Shown here one piece after another: positions 18,046-26,366 of a stretch of 64,000 bases of DNA (the first letter of the stretch is position 1; each line of letters begins with the position of its first letter). The stretch covers positions 1-64,000 of the forward strand of contig JAEYXX010000076.1 in the NCBI GenBank assembly GCA_023431055.1, read 5' to 3'. The stretch is from Pseudomonadota bacterium. GTDB lineage: Bacteria > Pseudomonadota > Gammaproteobacteria > Pseudomonadales > Pseudomonadaceae. A program made the position numbers and the translations under genes. The notes under the pieces were generated by a model that did not search any database, was not told the DNA's origin, and worked only from the letters and a program-made list of their open reading frames with translations.

Positions 18046-18227
18046 GGGGCTGCTGACGTTTTTTTCGCGGCCGCGCCATAACCGGCCCGGCCCTTCGGGT
18101 TGCGCGGCAAATGACGCCATGCGGCGTTGCGGGACTTGGCAAGGGGACACCATTCCCTGCGTCCCGCGTCTAGCCTGGCGTCATTTGTCGCTGCAACGCG
18201 GCTCGCGAACAAAACGTCAGCAGACCC
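18046..18227. mobile_element. 182-bp inverted-repeat element (MITE-like)
   Basis: The ends are 17-bp inverted repeats with 16 matches: GGGGCTGCTGACGTTTT on the left and AAAACGTCAGCAGACCC on the right. Inside, CAAATGACGCCA (18108-18119) and its perfect complement (18176-18187) form a second stem, with further GCGGGAC/GTCCCGC pairing near the centre. There is no coding capacity and no evident target duplication. It fills most of the 308-bp gap between the DUF962 gene and the AraC-type gene; the rest of that gap shows nothing recognisable. Classification as a MITE is inference. Confidence 0.55.
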
Positions 18228-18333
18228 TGTCAGTGTAGAGCGACTGTCTCCGTGGGCCACTGACTTAAGGTGCCAGTCTAGTATCCTTGCGCCGCCAATC
18301 ATGGCCTTGCTGATTGATCACAAGAACAAGACG

Positions 18334-19347
18334 ATGAGCGAAAGAACCACTTCTTCCAGCTGGGCGCTGGCCATCGTGCAGGCGCTGGAGCTCGGTGGCG
18401 TCGATTGTGTCAGCCTGTTCGCCGAGCTGGGCATGGATCACGCCGCCTTGAGCGACCCCGATGCGCGCTTCCCGCAGGACGGCATGACCCGTCTCTGGCA
18501 ACGCGCCGTGGCGCTGTCGGGCAATCCGGCCATCGGCCTGAACATGGCACAGGTGGTGCGCCCCGCGTCCTTCCACGTGGTGGGCTACGCACTGATGTCC
18601 AGTCGCAACCTGCGCGACGGCTTCACCCGTCTGGTGCGCTTCCAGCGCATCATCGGCGAAGGAGCGGATCTGAATTTCCTCGTGCAGCCCGATGGCTATG
18701 CGCTGACCCTGGCGATTCATGGTGATCGTCTGCCTCCGGCTCGGCAGAGCGCCGAGGCGTCGCTGGCCTACTGCCTGGCGTTCTGCCGCTGGATGACCGG
18801 CAAGCCGATACGGCCGCGCGAGATTCGCCTGCAGGGCCCGGTGCCAGCCGATCTGGCGCCCTATCAGCAGGTGTTCCAGGCGCCGTTCAAGTTCAACGCC
18901 GAGCACTATGGGTTGATCTTCGAGCGCGCCGATCTGGAGGCGCCGTTGCCCAGTGCCAACGAGGCGCTGGCGCAACTGCACGACCGCTTTGCCGGCGAGT
19001 ACCTGGCGCGTTTCTGCACTAGTCGCGTCACCCATCAGGTGCGCCAGGTGCTATGCCGCCTGTTGCCTCAGGGTGAGCCGCGGCGCGAGGTGGTGGCGCA
19101 GGCGCTGCATCTGTCGCAACGCACACTGCAACGGCGCTTGCAGGAAGAGGGCACCAGCTATCAGCAATTGCTCGACGACACGCGTCGTGAGCTGGCCGAG
19201 CAGTACCTCGGGCAGGTCGACCTGACCCTGCTGGAGGTCGCCTATCTGCTGGGGTTCGCCGACCCGAGCAACTTCTTTCGGGCGTTTCGTCGCTGGTTCG
19301 GCGAAACGCCGGGCGAGTACCGCAGTCGCCGCGGGCTGGCCGGCTGA
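18334..19347 (+). CDS. AraC-family regulator (Arabinose_bd N-terminal type)
   Basis: A 337-residue regulator with the long N-terminal effector domain seen in OruR/ArgR-type and quorum-like AraC proteins (LFAELGMDHAALSDPDARFP, SFHVVGYALMSSRNLRDGFTRL) and a C-terminal DNA-binding domain: EVVAQALHLSQRTLQRRLQEEG, then LLEVAYLLGFADPSNFFRAFRRWFGETPGEYR. The start is uncertain: ATG at 18301 and at 18334 are both in frame, and neither has a strong ribosome-binding site. I use 18334 (MSERTTSSSW) on family resemblance. The gene is convergent with trkH. Ligand and targets are unknown. Confidence 0.82.
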   Translation: MSERTTSSSWALAIVQALELGGVDCVSLFAELGMDHAALSDPDARFPQDGMTRLWQRAVALSGNPAIGLNMAQVVRPASFHVVGYALMSSRNLRDGFTRLVRFQRIIGEGADLNFLVQPDGYALTLAIHGDRLPPARQSAEASLAYCLAFCRWMTGKPIRPREIRLQGPVPADLAPYQQVFQAPFKFNAEHYGLIFERADLEAPLPSANEALAQLHDRFAGEYLARFCTSRVTHQVRQVLCRLLPQGEPRREVVAQALHLSQRTLQRRLQEEGTSYQQLLDDTRRELAEQYLGQVDLTLLEVAYLLGFADPSNFFRAFRRWFGETPGEYRSRRGLAG

Positions 19348-19352
19348 GCCTC

Positions 19353-20807
19353 TCAGTGACGCCAGAAGGCTGGGAACAGCAGCACCAGCACAGTGAGGAT
19401 TTCCAGGCGCCCGAGGAGCATGCCGAAACTCAGCAGCCACTTGGCCAGGTCGGGAATGTTGGCGTAGTTGCCGGCGGGGCCGACCATCTCGCCCATCCCC
19501 GGGCCAACGCCGGAGACCATGGCTGCCGCGCCGGTCAATGCGGTTATCCAGTCCACACCACACATGGCAACCCCCAGCGCCAGGGTGGCGATGGTGATGG
19601 TGTAGAAGAAGGCGAAGGCCAGTATCGAGCGAACGATGTCTTCGTCCAGCCGGTGGCGGTTGTACTGCTGCTTGATGACCGCACGGGGATGAATGAGCTG
19701 CTTGAGGTTGGCCTTGAGCAGGATGTAGGCGACCTGGAAACGGAAAATCTTCAGCCCGCCCGCGGTAGAGCCGGAACAGCCGCCGACGAAGCCCAGGTAG
19801 AAGAACATCATGCTGGCGAAGGGGCCCCACAGGTGGTAGTCACCCACGGCAAAGCCCGTAGTGGTCATGATCGAGGTGATGTTCACCGCGACCAGACGCA
19901 GCGCATCGAGCCAGAACAGGTCGGTGGTCAGCCATTTCCAACCCGCCAGTACGAACCAGCTGCCCACCAGCAACAGCAGAAAACCGCGCACCTGGGCATC
20001 GCGCAGCAGGGCGCGGTAATTGCCACGTAGGGCGCCGACGTAGAGCACGAAGGGCAGGCTGCCAAGCACCATGACCACGACCGCGACCCAGTGAATGGCT
20101 GGCGCCTGCCATTTGCCCAGTGACGAGTCCGAGGTGGAGAAGCCGCCGGTGGCGATGGCGGACATGGCGTGGTTGATCGAGTCGAACAGCCCCATCCCCG
20201 CCAGCCAGAAGGCCAGCACGGCGAGGGTGCTCAGGCCAACGTAGGCCAGCACCATGTACTTGGCGACCATGTGCGAGCGCGGCATGACCTTCTCCGAGCG
20301 GTCCGAGGACTCGGTCTGGAACAGGCGCATGCCGCCGATGCGCAGGATCGGCAGGATCGCTACGGCCATGCCGATGAAGCCGATGCCGCCCAGCCAGTGC
20401 AGCAGCGAACGCCAGATCAGGGTGCCGGGCGACATGTCGTCGAGGCCGCTGAACACCGTGGCGCCGGTAGCGGTGATGCCGGACATGCTCTCGAAGTAGG
20501 CATCGGTGATGCTGGCGCGTTCGGCGAAGATGAACGGCAAGGCTGCGAAGACCGACACCATCACCCAGCTCGACACGGTCAGCATGTACATGTCGCGCGG
20601 GCGTAGTTGCGTTTGCTGCGGCCTGCCCTGAGCGATCATGGTGATGCCGACGAGCGCGGTGATCAGGCTGGACCAGAGAAAGGCATTGATCTTCTGCGGC
20701 TGCTCGAAGATCAGCAGCGTGATCACCGGCACCAGCATGCTCAGCGCCAGGGTGACGAGGAAGATGCCGTTGATGAAGGCGAGGATGCGCAGGCTGGCGA
20801 TGGGCAT
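19353..20807 (-). CDS. trkH: TrkH potassium uptake channel subunit, second of a tandem pair
   Basis: A 484-residue TrkH/KtrB-type inner-membrane protein; K+ passes through four pore loops, gated by the cytoplasmic TrkA ring. The selectivity-filter stretches are ITATGATVF, AIATGGFST, MTTTGFAVG and MVSGVGPGMGE. Other conserved blocks are WLGGIGFIGMAVAILP and GGCSGSTAGGLKIFR. It starts 3 bp after the stop of another TrkH of the same length, so the two are coupled duplicates. No trkA is in the window. Confidence 0.93.
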   Translation of the reverse strand: MPIASLRILAFINGIFLVTLALSMLVPVITLLIFEQPQKINAFLWSSLITALVGITMIAQGRPQQTQLRPRDMYMLTVSSWVMVSVFAALPFIFAERASITDAYFESMSGITATGATVFSGLDDMSPGTLIWRSLLHWLGGIGFIGMAVAILPILRIGGMRLFQTESSDRSEKVMPRSHMVAKYMVLAYVGLSTLAVLAFWLAGMGLFDSINHAMSAIATGGFSTSDSSLGKWQAPAIHWVAVVVMVLGSLPFVLYVGALRGNYRALLRDAQVRGFLLLLVGSWFVLAGWKWLTTDLFWLDALRLVAVNITSIMTTTGFAVGDYHLWGPFASMMFFYLGFVGGCSGSTAGGLKIFRFQVAYILLKANLKQLIHPRAVIKQQYNRHRLDEDIVRSILAFAFFYTITIATLALGVAMCGVDWITALTGAAAMVSGVGPGMGEMVGPAGNYANIPDLAKWLLSFGMLLGRLEILTVLVLLFPAFWRH

Positions 20808-20810
20808 CGG

Positions 20811-22265
20811 TCAGTGTTTCCAGAAGCTGCGGGTGACCAGCACCAGCACGGTCAGAATTTCCAGGCGGCCGATCAGCATGCCGGCGCTGAGCAGCCACTT
20901 GGCCGAGTCCGGCAGGCTGGCGAAGTTGCCGGCCGGGCCGATGATCGGACCCAGGCCCGGGCCGACGTTGCACACTGCGGTGGCAGCACCGGTCAGTGCG
21001 GTGACCCAGTCCAGGCCGACCAACGTCAGGGCCAGAGCCAGCACACCGATGGTGATGGTGAAGAAGAAGGAGAAGGTGATCATCGAGCGGACGATCTCTT
21101 CATCCAGGTTGTGGTTGTTGTACTGCTGCTTGATCACCGCGCGTGGGTGCACCAGCTGCATCAGGTTGGCCTTGAGCAGCACGTAAGCGACCTGGAAACG
21201 GAATATCTTCAAGCCGCCAGCGGTGGAGCCGGAGCAGCCGCCGACAAAGGTCAGGTAGAAGAACAGCAGCACGGCGAAGCTACCCCAGGTGGTGTAGTCG
21301 CCCAGGGCGAAGCCGGTGGTGGTGACCACCGAGGTGACGTTCACCGCCACGATGCGAAAGGCGTCGAGCCAGGTGTAGTCCGAGTTGATCCACCGCCAGG
21401 TACCGAACACCAGCCAGGTCAGCAACAGAAAACCGATGAAGCCGCGAACCTGATGATCCTTGAACAGCGCCTGGCGATTGCCGCGGACGAAGGCGACATA
21501 GAGCATGAACGGCATGCCACCGAGCAGCATCAGCACCACGGCCGTCCAGTGCACGGCCGGTTGTGGCCAGTGCGCCAGGGACGCGTCGGAGGTGGAGAAG
21601 CCGCCGGTGGAAATCGATGCCATGGAATGGTTGATGGCATCGAAAGGGCTCATGCCCGAAGCCCAGAATGCCAGGAAGCCGAGCAGAGTCAGGGCGACGT
21701 AGATCAGCAACAGGTACTTGGCTGCCACGTGCGAGCGTGGCATGACTTTCTCGCCCCAGTCCGAGGATTCGGTCTGGAACAGGCGCATGCCACCGACGCG
21801 CAGCAACGGCAGAATCGCCACCGCCATGCCGATGAAGCCGATACCGCCCAGCCAATGCAGCATCGAGCGCCAGATCAGGATCCCCGGGGACATGGTGTCC
21901 AGGCCGGTCAGCACGGTCGAGCCGGTGGTGGTGATGCCGGACATGGTCTCGAACATGGCGTCCGTGTAGCTGATATGGGCGATCAGCATCAGCGGCAGGG
22001 CGGCGAAGCCGCAAACCAGGGTCCAGCTGCCCGTCGTCAGCAGATACATGTCACGCGGGCGTAGCTGAGCGTTCTCCGGGCGGCCAGGAATCACCAGCGC
22101 GAGGCCGGCGACCAGGGTGATCAGGCTGGACCAGAGAAACGCATTGAGATCTTCCGGGTGTTCGAAGATCAGCAGGGTCAGCATGGGAATGGCCATGCTC
22201 ACCGCCAGGGTAATCAGGAATATGCCGATGATGAAACCGATGATGCGCAGCGTCGGCAAGGCCAT
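20811..22265 (-). CDS. trkH: TrkH potassium uptake channel subunit, first of a tandem pair
   Basis: A 484-residue TrkH with the same plan as its neighbour. Filter stretches: ITTTGSTVL, SISTGGFST, VTTTGFALG and VCNVGPGLGP. It shares blocks such as LHWLGGIGFIGMAVAILP and GGCSGSTAGGLKIFRFQVAY with the downstream copy but differs through the N-terminal helices and in the last pore loop (CNVGPG against SGVGPG), so the duplication is not recent. It is the promoter-proximal gene of the pair. A MITE-like repeat lies in the gap shared with the divergent YkgJ-type gene. Confidence 0.93.
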   Translation of the reverse strand: MALPTLRIIGFIIGIFLITLAVSMAIPMLTLLIFEHPEDLNAFLWSSLITLVAGLALVIPGRPENAQLRPRDMYLLTTGSWTLVCGFAALPLMLIAHISYTDAMFETMSGITTTGSTVLTGLDTMSPGILIWRSMLHWLGGIGFIGMAVAILPLLRVGGMRLFQTESSDWGEKVMPRSHVAAKYLLLIYVALTLLGFLAFWASGMSPFDAINHSMASISTGGFSTSDASLAHWPQPAVHWTAVVLMLLGGMPFMLYVAFVRGNRQALFKDHQVRGFIGFLLLTWLVFGTWRWINSDYTWLDAFRIVAVNVTSVVTTTGFALGDYTTWGSFAVLLFFYLTFVGGCSGSTAGGLKIFRFQVAYVLLKANLMQLVHPRAVIKQQYNNHNLDEEIVRSMITFSFFFTITIGVLALALTLVGLDWVTALTGAATAVCNVGPGLGPIIGPAGNFASLPDSAKWLLSAGMLIGRLEILTVLVLVTRSFWKH

Positions 22266-22342
22266 GTAGAGGGCTCTGGCGGGTGGTAAAAGTGCGCCAT
22301 TCTACCCGTGGACGGGCTGCTGTAAACCGGGGCATCCGGGCT

Positions 22343-22470
22343 GTGTGAAAACGTAGCGAGCGAAGGTCAGGCAAGGCAAAAACAGGCGAGAAAGCGCAGT
22401 TTACGAGCTGTAAATGAGCAATTTGAGCCTGTTTTTAACGCAGCCTGGCCGAGCGCAGTAGCTTTCACAC
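22343..22470. mobile_element. MITE-like repeat, copy A
   Basis: A roughly 128-bp imperfect palindrome bounded by GTGTGAAA and TTTCACAC. Inside, AAAACAGGCGAG pairs with GAGCCTGTTTT and GGTCAGGCAAGGC with GCAGCCTGGCC. Long stretches match the element at 25428-25561 (CAAGGC-AAAACAG, ATGAGCA, CTGTTTT-AACGCAGC, GGCCGA). It occupies the centre of the 294-bp gap between divergent trkH and ykgJ-type genes; the flanks must hold both promoters. Confidence 0.7.
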
Positions 22471-22559
22471 GTGCCCGGTGAAGGGGCTTTACAAGCGTAT
22501 TGCCAAGAATAGAATAGCCGCCAGTTGCCGGCGTCCGCCGGTTTCCGAGTCCTCCTCAA

Positions 22560-22931
22560 ATGTCCGAAGTTAATCCCTGTCTCACGTGCGGCGCCTGCTG
22601 CGCGTATTTTCGTGTGTCCTTCTTCTGGGGCGAGTGTCGATCCGCGGGCGGTAGCGTTCCGGACGAACAGGTCATCCAGATCAGCCCTCACTACGTGGCC
22701 ATGCGTGGCACCGAGAGCAAGCCGGCGCGCTGTACCCAACTGCTGGGCGACGTTGGCTGTGGCGTACGCTGCACCATGTACGAGCACCGCTCGAGCAGTT
22801 GCCGTGAATTCGAGGCGTCCTGGGAGAACGGCGTGCACAATCCGCGTTGCGACGACGCGCGCAAGGCCCATGGCCTGCCGCCGCTGACGCCGCCGGTGCA
22901 GCCGGTGATATCGCCCGACCGCGTCGCCTGA
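22560..22931 (+). CDS. YkgJ-family cysteine-cluster protein
   Basis: A 123-residue protein of the YkgJ/UPF0153 putative zinc- or iron-chelating family. The cysteine pattern is visible: NPCLTCGACCAYFRVSF at the N-terminus, then ARCTQLLGDVGCGVRCTMYEHRSSSCREFE and NPRCDDARKAHGL. Some members are linked to metal or flagellar chaperoning, but no function is settled. There is no clear ribosome-binding site at the ATG. It is followed after 103 bp by a nitroreductase on the same strand. Confidence 0.85.
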   Translation: MSEVNPCLTCGACCAYFRVSFFWGECRSAGGSVPDEQVIQISPHYVAMRGTESKPARCTQLLGDVGCGVRCTMYEHRSSSCREFEASWENGVHNPRCDDARKAHGLPPLTPPVQPVISPDRVA

Positions 22932-23034
22932 GCTGGCTGCCGCCTGAGCGTCAATCTGCAAGAAAGGACCGTCAGCCGGTTAGCTGGCAAGAGCCTGTTA
23001 GAATGCGCCATCTTTGGTTTTTTGGAGGTGGCCA

Positions 23035-23595
23035 ATGGAGGCTCTCGAGGCTCTGCTCAATCGTGTTTCCGTTCCCCGCCTGGTGGACCCGGCTCCGGAT
23101 GCGGCCCAGCGTGAGCTGCTGTTTCGCGCGGCGTTGCGCGCCCCCGATCATGGCCAGCTTCGCCCGTGGCGCTTTCTGACGGTCGAGGGGCAGGCGCGTG
23201 AGCGCATGGGTGAGCTGTTCGCCGAGGCCTTGCAGGTAGCCGATGCGCAGGCTGCGCCTGAGGCCCTGAACAAGGCGCGTGGCATGCCGTTGCGCGCGCC
23301 GTTGCTGGTGGTGGTGATCGCCCGTGTTCAGGCTCATCCCAAGGTGCCTGCATCCGAGCAGGTAATCGCAGCCGGTTGTGCTGCCCATGGCATGCTGCTG
23401 GCTGCGCATGCGCAGGGTATCGGCGCGGTCTGGCGTACCGGTGACATGGCCTATAACGCGCATGTGGCCAAAGGCCTGGGCCTGGCAGCGGACGAGCAGA
23501 TCATCGCCTATCTCTACCTTGGTACGCCGGAGCGCGAGCTGCGTCGCGCGCCGGAAGTCAAGGTCGAGGATTTCGTCAGCGCCTGGCAGGGCTGA
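23035..23595 (+). CDS. YdjA-like nitroreductase-family FMN protein
   Basis: A 186-residue flavin oxidoreductase of the minimal YdjA type. FMN-contacting motifs are RAPDHGQLRPWRF near the N-terminus, MLLAAHAQGIGAVWRTGDM and AYLYLGTPE at the C-terminus. The physiological substrate is unknown. GGAGGT sits at good spacing before the ATG. Convergent with the cpxA gene, 6 bp apart. Confidence 0.88.
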   Translation: MEALEALLNRVSVPRLVDPAPDAAQRELLFRAALRAPDHGQLRPWRFLTVEGQARERMGELFAEALQVADAQAAPEALNKARGMPLRAPLLVVVIARVQAHPKVPASEQVIAAGCAAHGMLLAAHAQGIGAVWRTGDMAYNAHVAKGLGLAADEQIIAYLYLGTPERELRRAPEVKVEDFVSAWQG

Positions 23596-23601
23596 GCGCG
23601 C

Positions 23602-24930
23602 TCAGGCTGTCTGCTGCCTGGCCGGCAGCCTGAGTGTCGCGACGAAACCGCCTTCGGGGTGGTTGTTCAGTAGAAGTTCACCGCCGTGACGCTGCGCCGC
23701 CCGGCGCGCGATGGCCAGCCCAAGGCCATGGCCGGAACCGCTCTGGCCGGGCGCGCGAAAGAACGGCTTGCCCAACTGCTGCAGATGCTCGCTGGCGACT
23801 CCAGGGCCTTGGTCGCGCACGCTTAGCAAAACCTCCTGTCCCTGGCGCTGCACGGCGATGATCACTGGCTTGTCCTGCGGGCTGAAACGCAGTGCATTGC
23901 GCAGAAGGTTGTCGAGCGCACGCTCGAGCATGTCTGGCCAGCCTTCCAGCTGAGCCCCCTGATCGAGGTCGATCTGCAGCGATTGCTGTGGTGTGGTCAG
24001 GCGCGTGTCCTCCTGCAATTTGCCGAGCAGTGCACCCAGATCGACTGGCTGGGCAGCGCCCGGGTCGGCGTCCAGACGGGCAAGGGCGAGAATTTCGCTG
24101 ATCAGCGTTTCCAGTCGATCACATTCCTGGCCTAGTCGTGGCCAGAGTTTTTCCCGCTCGGCGGCGTCGGCACGTTCCGCCAGGGCCAGGGCGATGCGCA
24201 GGCGCGCCAGGGGCGAGCGCAGCTCGTGGGAAACGTCGCGCAGCAACTGGCGCTGGCTGCCGATCAGGCCCTGCAGGCGCTCGCCCATGCGGTTGAAGTC
24301 CTTGGCCAGCAGGCCCAGCTCGTCGCGGCGGGTGGCCAGACGAGCCAGGCTGTTCTGTTGATAGGCGGTCTGGCCGAGGTCATGCACGGCGCCGCGCAGG
24401 CGATCCAGCGGGCGGGTGATCGACAGCGTCAGCATCAGGCTGAACAGCGTCAGCACCACCAGGGCAATGGCGATGGCGCTCAGTGGCCAGAACAGGCTGC
24501 CGCGGTGCCAGGCCGCGAGCTCAGGGTGAGGGATACGGTAGATGAACAGATAGCTTTCGCCGCTTTGTGGGCTGGTGTACTCCGCAGTCAGGCGGCGCCA
24601 GGGCAGGCGACGGTCGTCGCCATGACGCGCTTCGAAGGCTGCGGCGCGGGAGGGAAAGGTGCCCTTGACCAGTTGCTGGCCGCTCTCACCGAGCACCTGG
24701 GTATCGATGCGGTACTGGCGTTTGCGTTGTTCGAGAAACTCCTGTGCAGCGGCGCGCCCCTCTTGTTCGTAGCGTTTGACCCATTGGCTGTCGAAGTCGT
24801 CCAGGCCCGGATGCAGGCTGAGAATCCACGCGTCCTGATTCAGGGCGCGGCCGAGCAGCAACGAAAGGCCGGCCACCAGGGCGATGGCCAGCCAGAAGGT
24901 CGCCAGGATGCGCCAGAACAATGAACGCAC
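23602..24930 (-). CDS. cpxA: CpxA-type sensor histidine kinase
   Basis: A 442-residue envelope-stress kinase. Two membrane segments (residues 8-28 and 148-170) flank a periplasmic sensor domain of about 115 residues. HAMP follows, then the phospho-acceptor His235 in DVSHELRSPLARLR. The ATP-binding N box is DNLLRNALRFS, with DQGPGV and GSGHGLGLAIARR glycine boxes. It is the last gene of the minus-strand run cpxR, cpxP, cpxA, with 66 bp to cpxP, matching the P. aeruginosa cpx region. Confidence 0.9.
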   Translation of the reverse strand: MRSLFWRILATFWLAIALVAGLSLLLGRALNQDAWILSLHPGLDDFDSQWVKRYEQEGRAAAQEFLEQRKRQYRIDTQVLGESGQQLVKGTFPSRAAAFEARHGDDRRLPWRRLTAEYTSPQSGESYLFIYRIPHPELAAWHRGSLFWPLSAIAIALVVLTLFSLMLTLSITRPLDRLRGAVHDLGQTAYQQNSLARLATRRDELGLLAKDFNRMGERLQGLIGSQRQLLRDVSHELRSPLARLRIALALAERADAAEREKLWPRLGQECDRLETLISEILALARLDADPGAAQPVDLGALLGKLQEDTRLTTPQQSLQIDLDQGAQLEGWPDMLERALDNLLRNALRFSPQDKPVIIAVQRQGQEVLLSVRDQGPGVASEHLQQLGKPFFRAPGQSGSGHGLGLAIARRAAQRHGGELLLNNHPEGGFVATLRLPARQQTA

Positions 24931-24996
24931 GGTGATTCCTCATGCAAAAGCCGCCGGGCCCGACAAGGGCGCGGCGGCGGACGGTCGGTAGAAGAC

Positions 24997-25404
24997 TCAG
25001 TTGGTCTTTTTGTCCTTCTCGGCCTTCCAGGCCTTGAATTCGGCCATTTCGGCGCGGCGAGCTTCCATTTTCTTCTGGTGCTCGTCGAAGGCTTTCTGCT
25101 GCTCGGGGTTGAGCAGGTCACGCAGTGCCTTGTGCTGGTCGGCGCGGGCCTGCTCCAGCTCCTTCTTCATGGCCTGCTTCTCGGCTTCCGGCAGCTTGTC
25201 CAGGTAGCGCTTGGTGATATCGCGATGGGTCTTCATCTGCTCGCCCATCAGCTTGCGGAACTCCTGGCGTTGTTCCTTGCTCAGGTTCAGCTCCTTGAAC
25301 ATGCCGTGGTCGCGGTCATGGTGGCGTGGGCCGCCGTCCGGCATGGCGAAGGCCAGGGTCGGCAGGGTGGCGGCGAGCAGCAGGGCGGTGAGGGTCTTGC
25401 GCAT
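24997..25404 (-). CDS. cpxP: CpxP/Spy-like periplasmic chaperone-inhibitor
   Basis: A 135-residue secreted, highly charged helical protein with a signal peptide (MRKTLTALLLAATLPTLAFA). It carries two LTxxQ-like motifs in degenerate form: LSKEQRQEFRKLMGEQM and LNPEQQKAFDEHQKKME. In the Cpx system such proteins bind the kinase sensor domain and misfolded proteins. AAGGAGA precedes the ATG. A MITE-like element ends 23 bp upstream, between this gene and a candidate CpxR box. Confidence 0.87.
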   Translation of the reverse strand: MRKTLTALLLAATLPTLAFAMPDGGPRHHDRDHGMFKELNLSKEQRQEFRKLMGEQMKTHRDITKRYLDKLPEAEKQAMKKELEQARADQHKALRDLLNPEQQKAFDEHQKKMEARRAEMAEFKAWKAEKDKKTN

Positions 25405-25427
25405 GGTGATTCTCCTTGTCTTGAGGA

Positions 25428-25561
25428 CCTGTTTTACGACCTAGCGAGCTAGAGTCATGCAAGGCGAAAACAGACGAGGAAGCGGAGTGTACTGTTGTAC
25501 ATGAGCATTCCGAGTCTGTTTTCAACGCAGCAGGGCCGACGCGCAGCAGGTCGTAAACAGG
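25428..25561. mobile_element. MITE-like repeat, copy B
   Basis: A 134-bp imperfect palindrome with ends CCTGTTTTACGACCT and AGGTCGTAAACAGG; inside, AAAACAGACGAG pairs with GAGTCTGTTTT. It is homologous through much of its length to the element at 22343-22470, but with different outer arms. It lies directly upstream of the cpxP ribosome-binding site and would be part of its leader if transcription starts near the CpxR box. Confidence 0.72.
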
Positions 25562-25629
25562 TTCCGAGGCCGGTAAGTACCGGATGGGCACAGTATGCGG
25601 CGGTCAAGGTCAAGGGCAGTCAGGCGTCA

Positions 25630-25645
25630 GTAAAGCTTGGGTAAA
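25630..25645 (+). promoter_or_regulatory. Candidate CpxR box
   Basis: GTAAAGCTTGGGTAAA: two GTAAA half sites in direct repeat with 6 bases between, 11 bp apart, as in the enterobacterial GTAAA-N5-GTAAA consensus. It lies 40 bp beyond the cpxR stop and about 225 bp upstream of cpxP, reading on the opposite strand to both. Confidence 0.5.
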
Positions 25646-25684
25646 GGCGATGTTGCAGGTCGTTTACGTAAGGGCGGCAAACGA

Positions 25685-26362
25685 TCACGGTGCGTAGTAA
25701 TAGCCGCGGCTACGCAGGGCGAGAATGCGCGGGCGACCATCCGGGTGCGGGCCGAGCTTCTTGCGCAGGTTGCTGACGTGCATGTCCAGGCTGCGGTCAT
25801 ACAAGGTCAGTTTGCGGCCCAGGGCGAGTTGCGCCAGCGCCTGTTTGTCCACCGGTTCACCCGGCTGGCGCAGCAAAGCCTCCAGCAGACGGCTTTCGGA
25901 AAGCGTCAGCGGAACGTCATGCTCGCCGATACTCGCCACGCCGCGGTTGGGACTGAAACTGAGGTCACCCAGCTCCAGCTGGCTACTGGCCGGTGCCGGG
26001 GCGGTACGCCGGAGTACGGCACGCAGGCGCGCGGTCAGCTCGCGCGGATCGCACGGCTTGGCCAGATAGTCATCGGCGCCCAGCTCCAGACCGAGGATGC
26101 GATCCAGCGGTTCGCCGCGGGCGGACAACATCAGCACCGGTAAGTCCGGATGCTCACCACGCAATTGCTTGAGCAGCTCAAGGCCGCTGCCGTCCGGCAA
26201 CATCACGTCGAGCACCACGGCGTCAGGCGCCTGTGCTGAAAGGGCCTGACGCGCACCGCCTGCTTCGTGGCAGGCAGTGACCTGAAAGCCTTCCTGGGTC
26301 AGCCAGCTGGCGAGCAGCTCGCAGAGTTCCTGGTCGTCATCGATCAGCAGCAATCGGCTCAT
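25685..26362 (-). CDS. cpxR: CpxR-type response regulator
   Basis: A 225-residue OmpR-family regulator. Receiver domain: acidic pocket DDD at residues 8-10, phospho-acceptor Asp52 in VVLDVMLPDGSG, and the conserved Lys in DYLAKPCDPRE. The C-terminal winged helix (about 130-225) contains LTLSESRLLEALLRQPGEPV and LYDRSLDMHVSNLRKKLG. Unlike E. coli, a gap holding the candidate CpxR box, a MITE and cpxP separates it from the kinase gene. It follows the small coiled-coil membrane protein gene by 4 bp. Confidence 0.92.
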   Translation of the reverse strand: MSRLLLIDDDQELCELLASWLTQEGFQVTACHEAGGARQALSAQAPDAVVLDVMLPDGSGLELLKQLRGEHPDLPVLMLSARGEPLDRILGLELGADDYLAKPCDPRELTARLRAVLRRTAPAPASSQLELGDLSFSPNRGVASIGEHDVPLTLSESRLLEALLRQPGEPVDKQALAQLALGRKLTLYDRSLDMHVSNLRKKLGPHPDGRPRILALRSRGYYYAP

Positions 26363-26366
26363 GGCT

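Noticed and set aside
20607..22064. A 485-codon open frame opposite the trkH pair
   Set aside because: It spans the junction of the two trkH genes on the wrong strand and gives a Gly/His/Gln-rich sequence without motifs.
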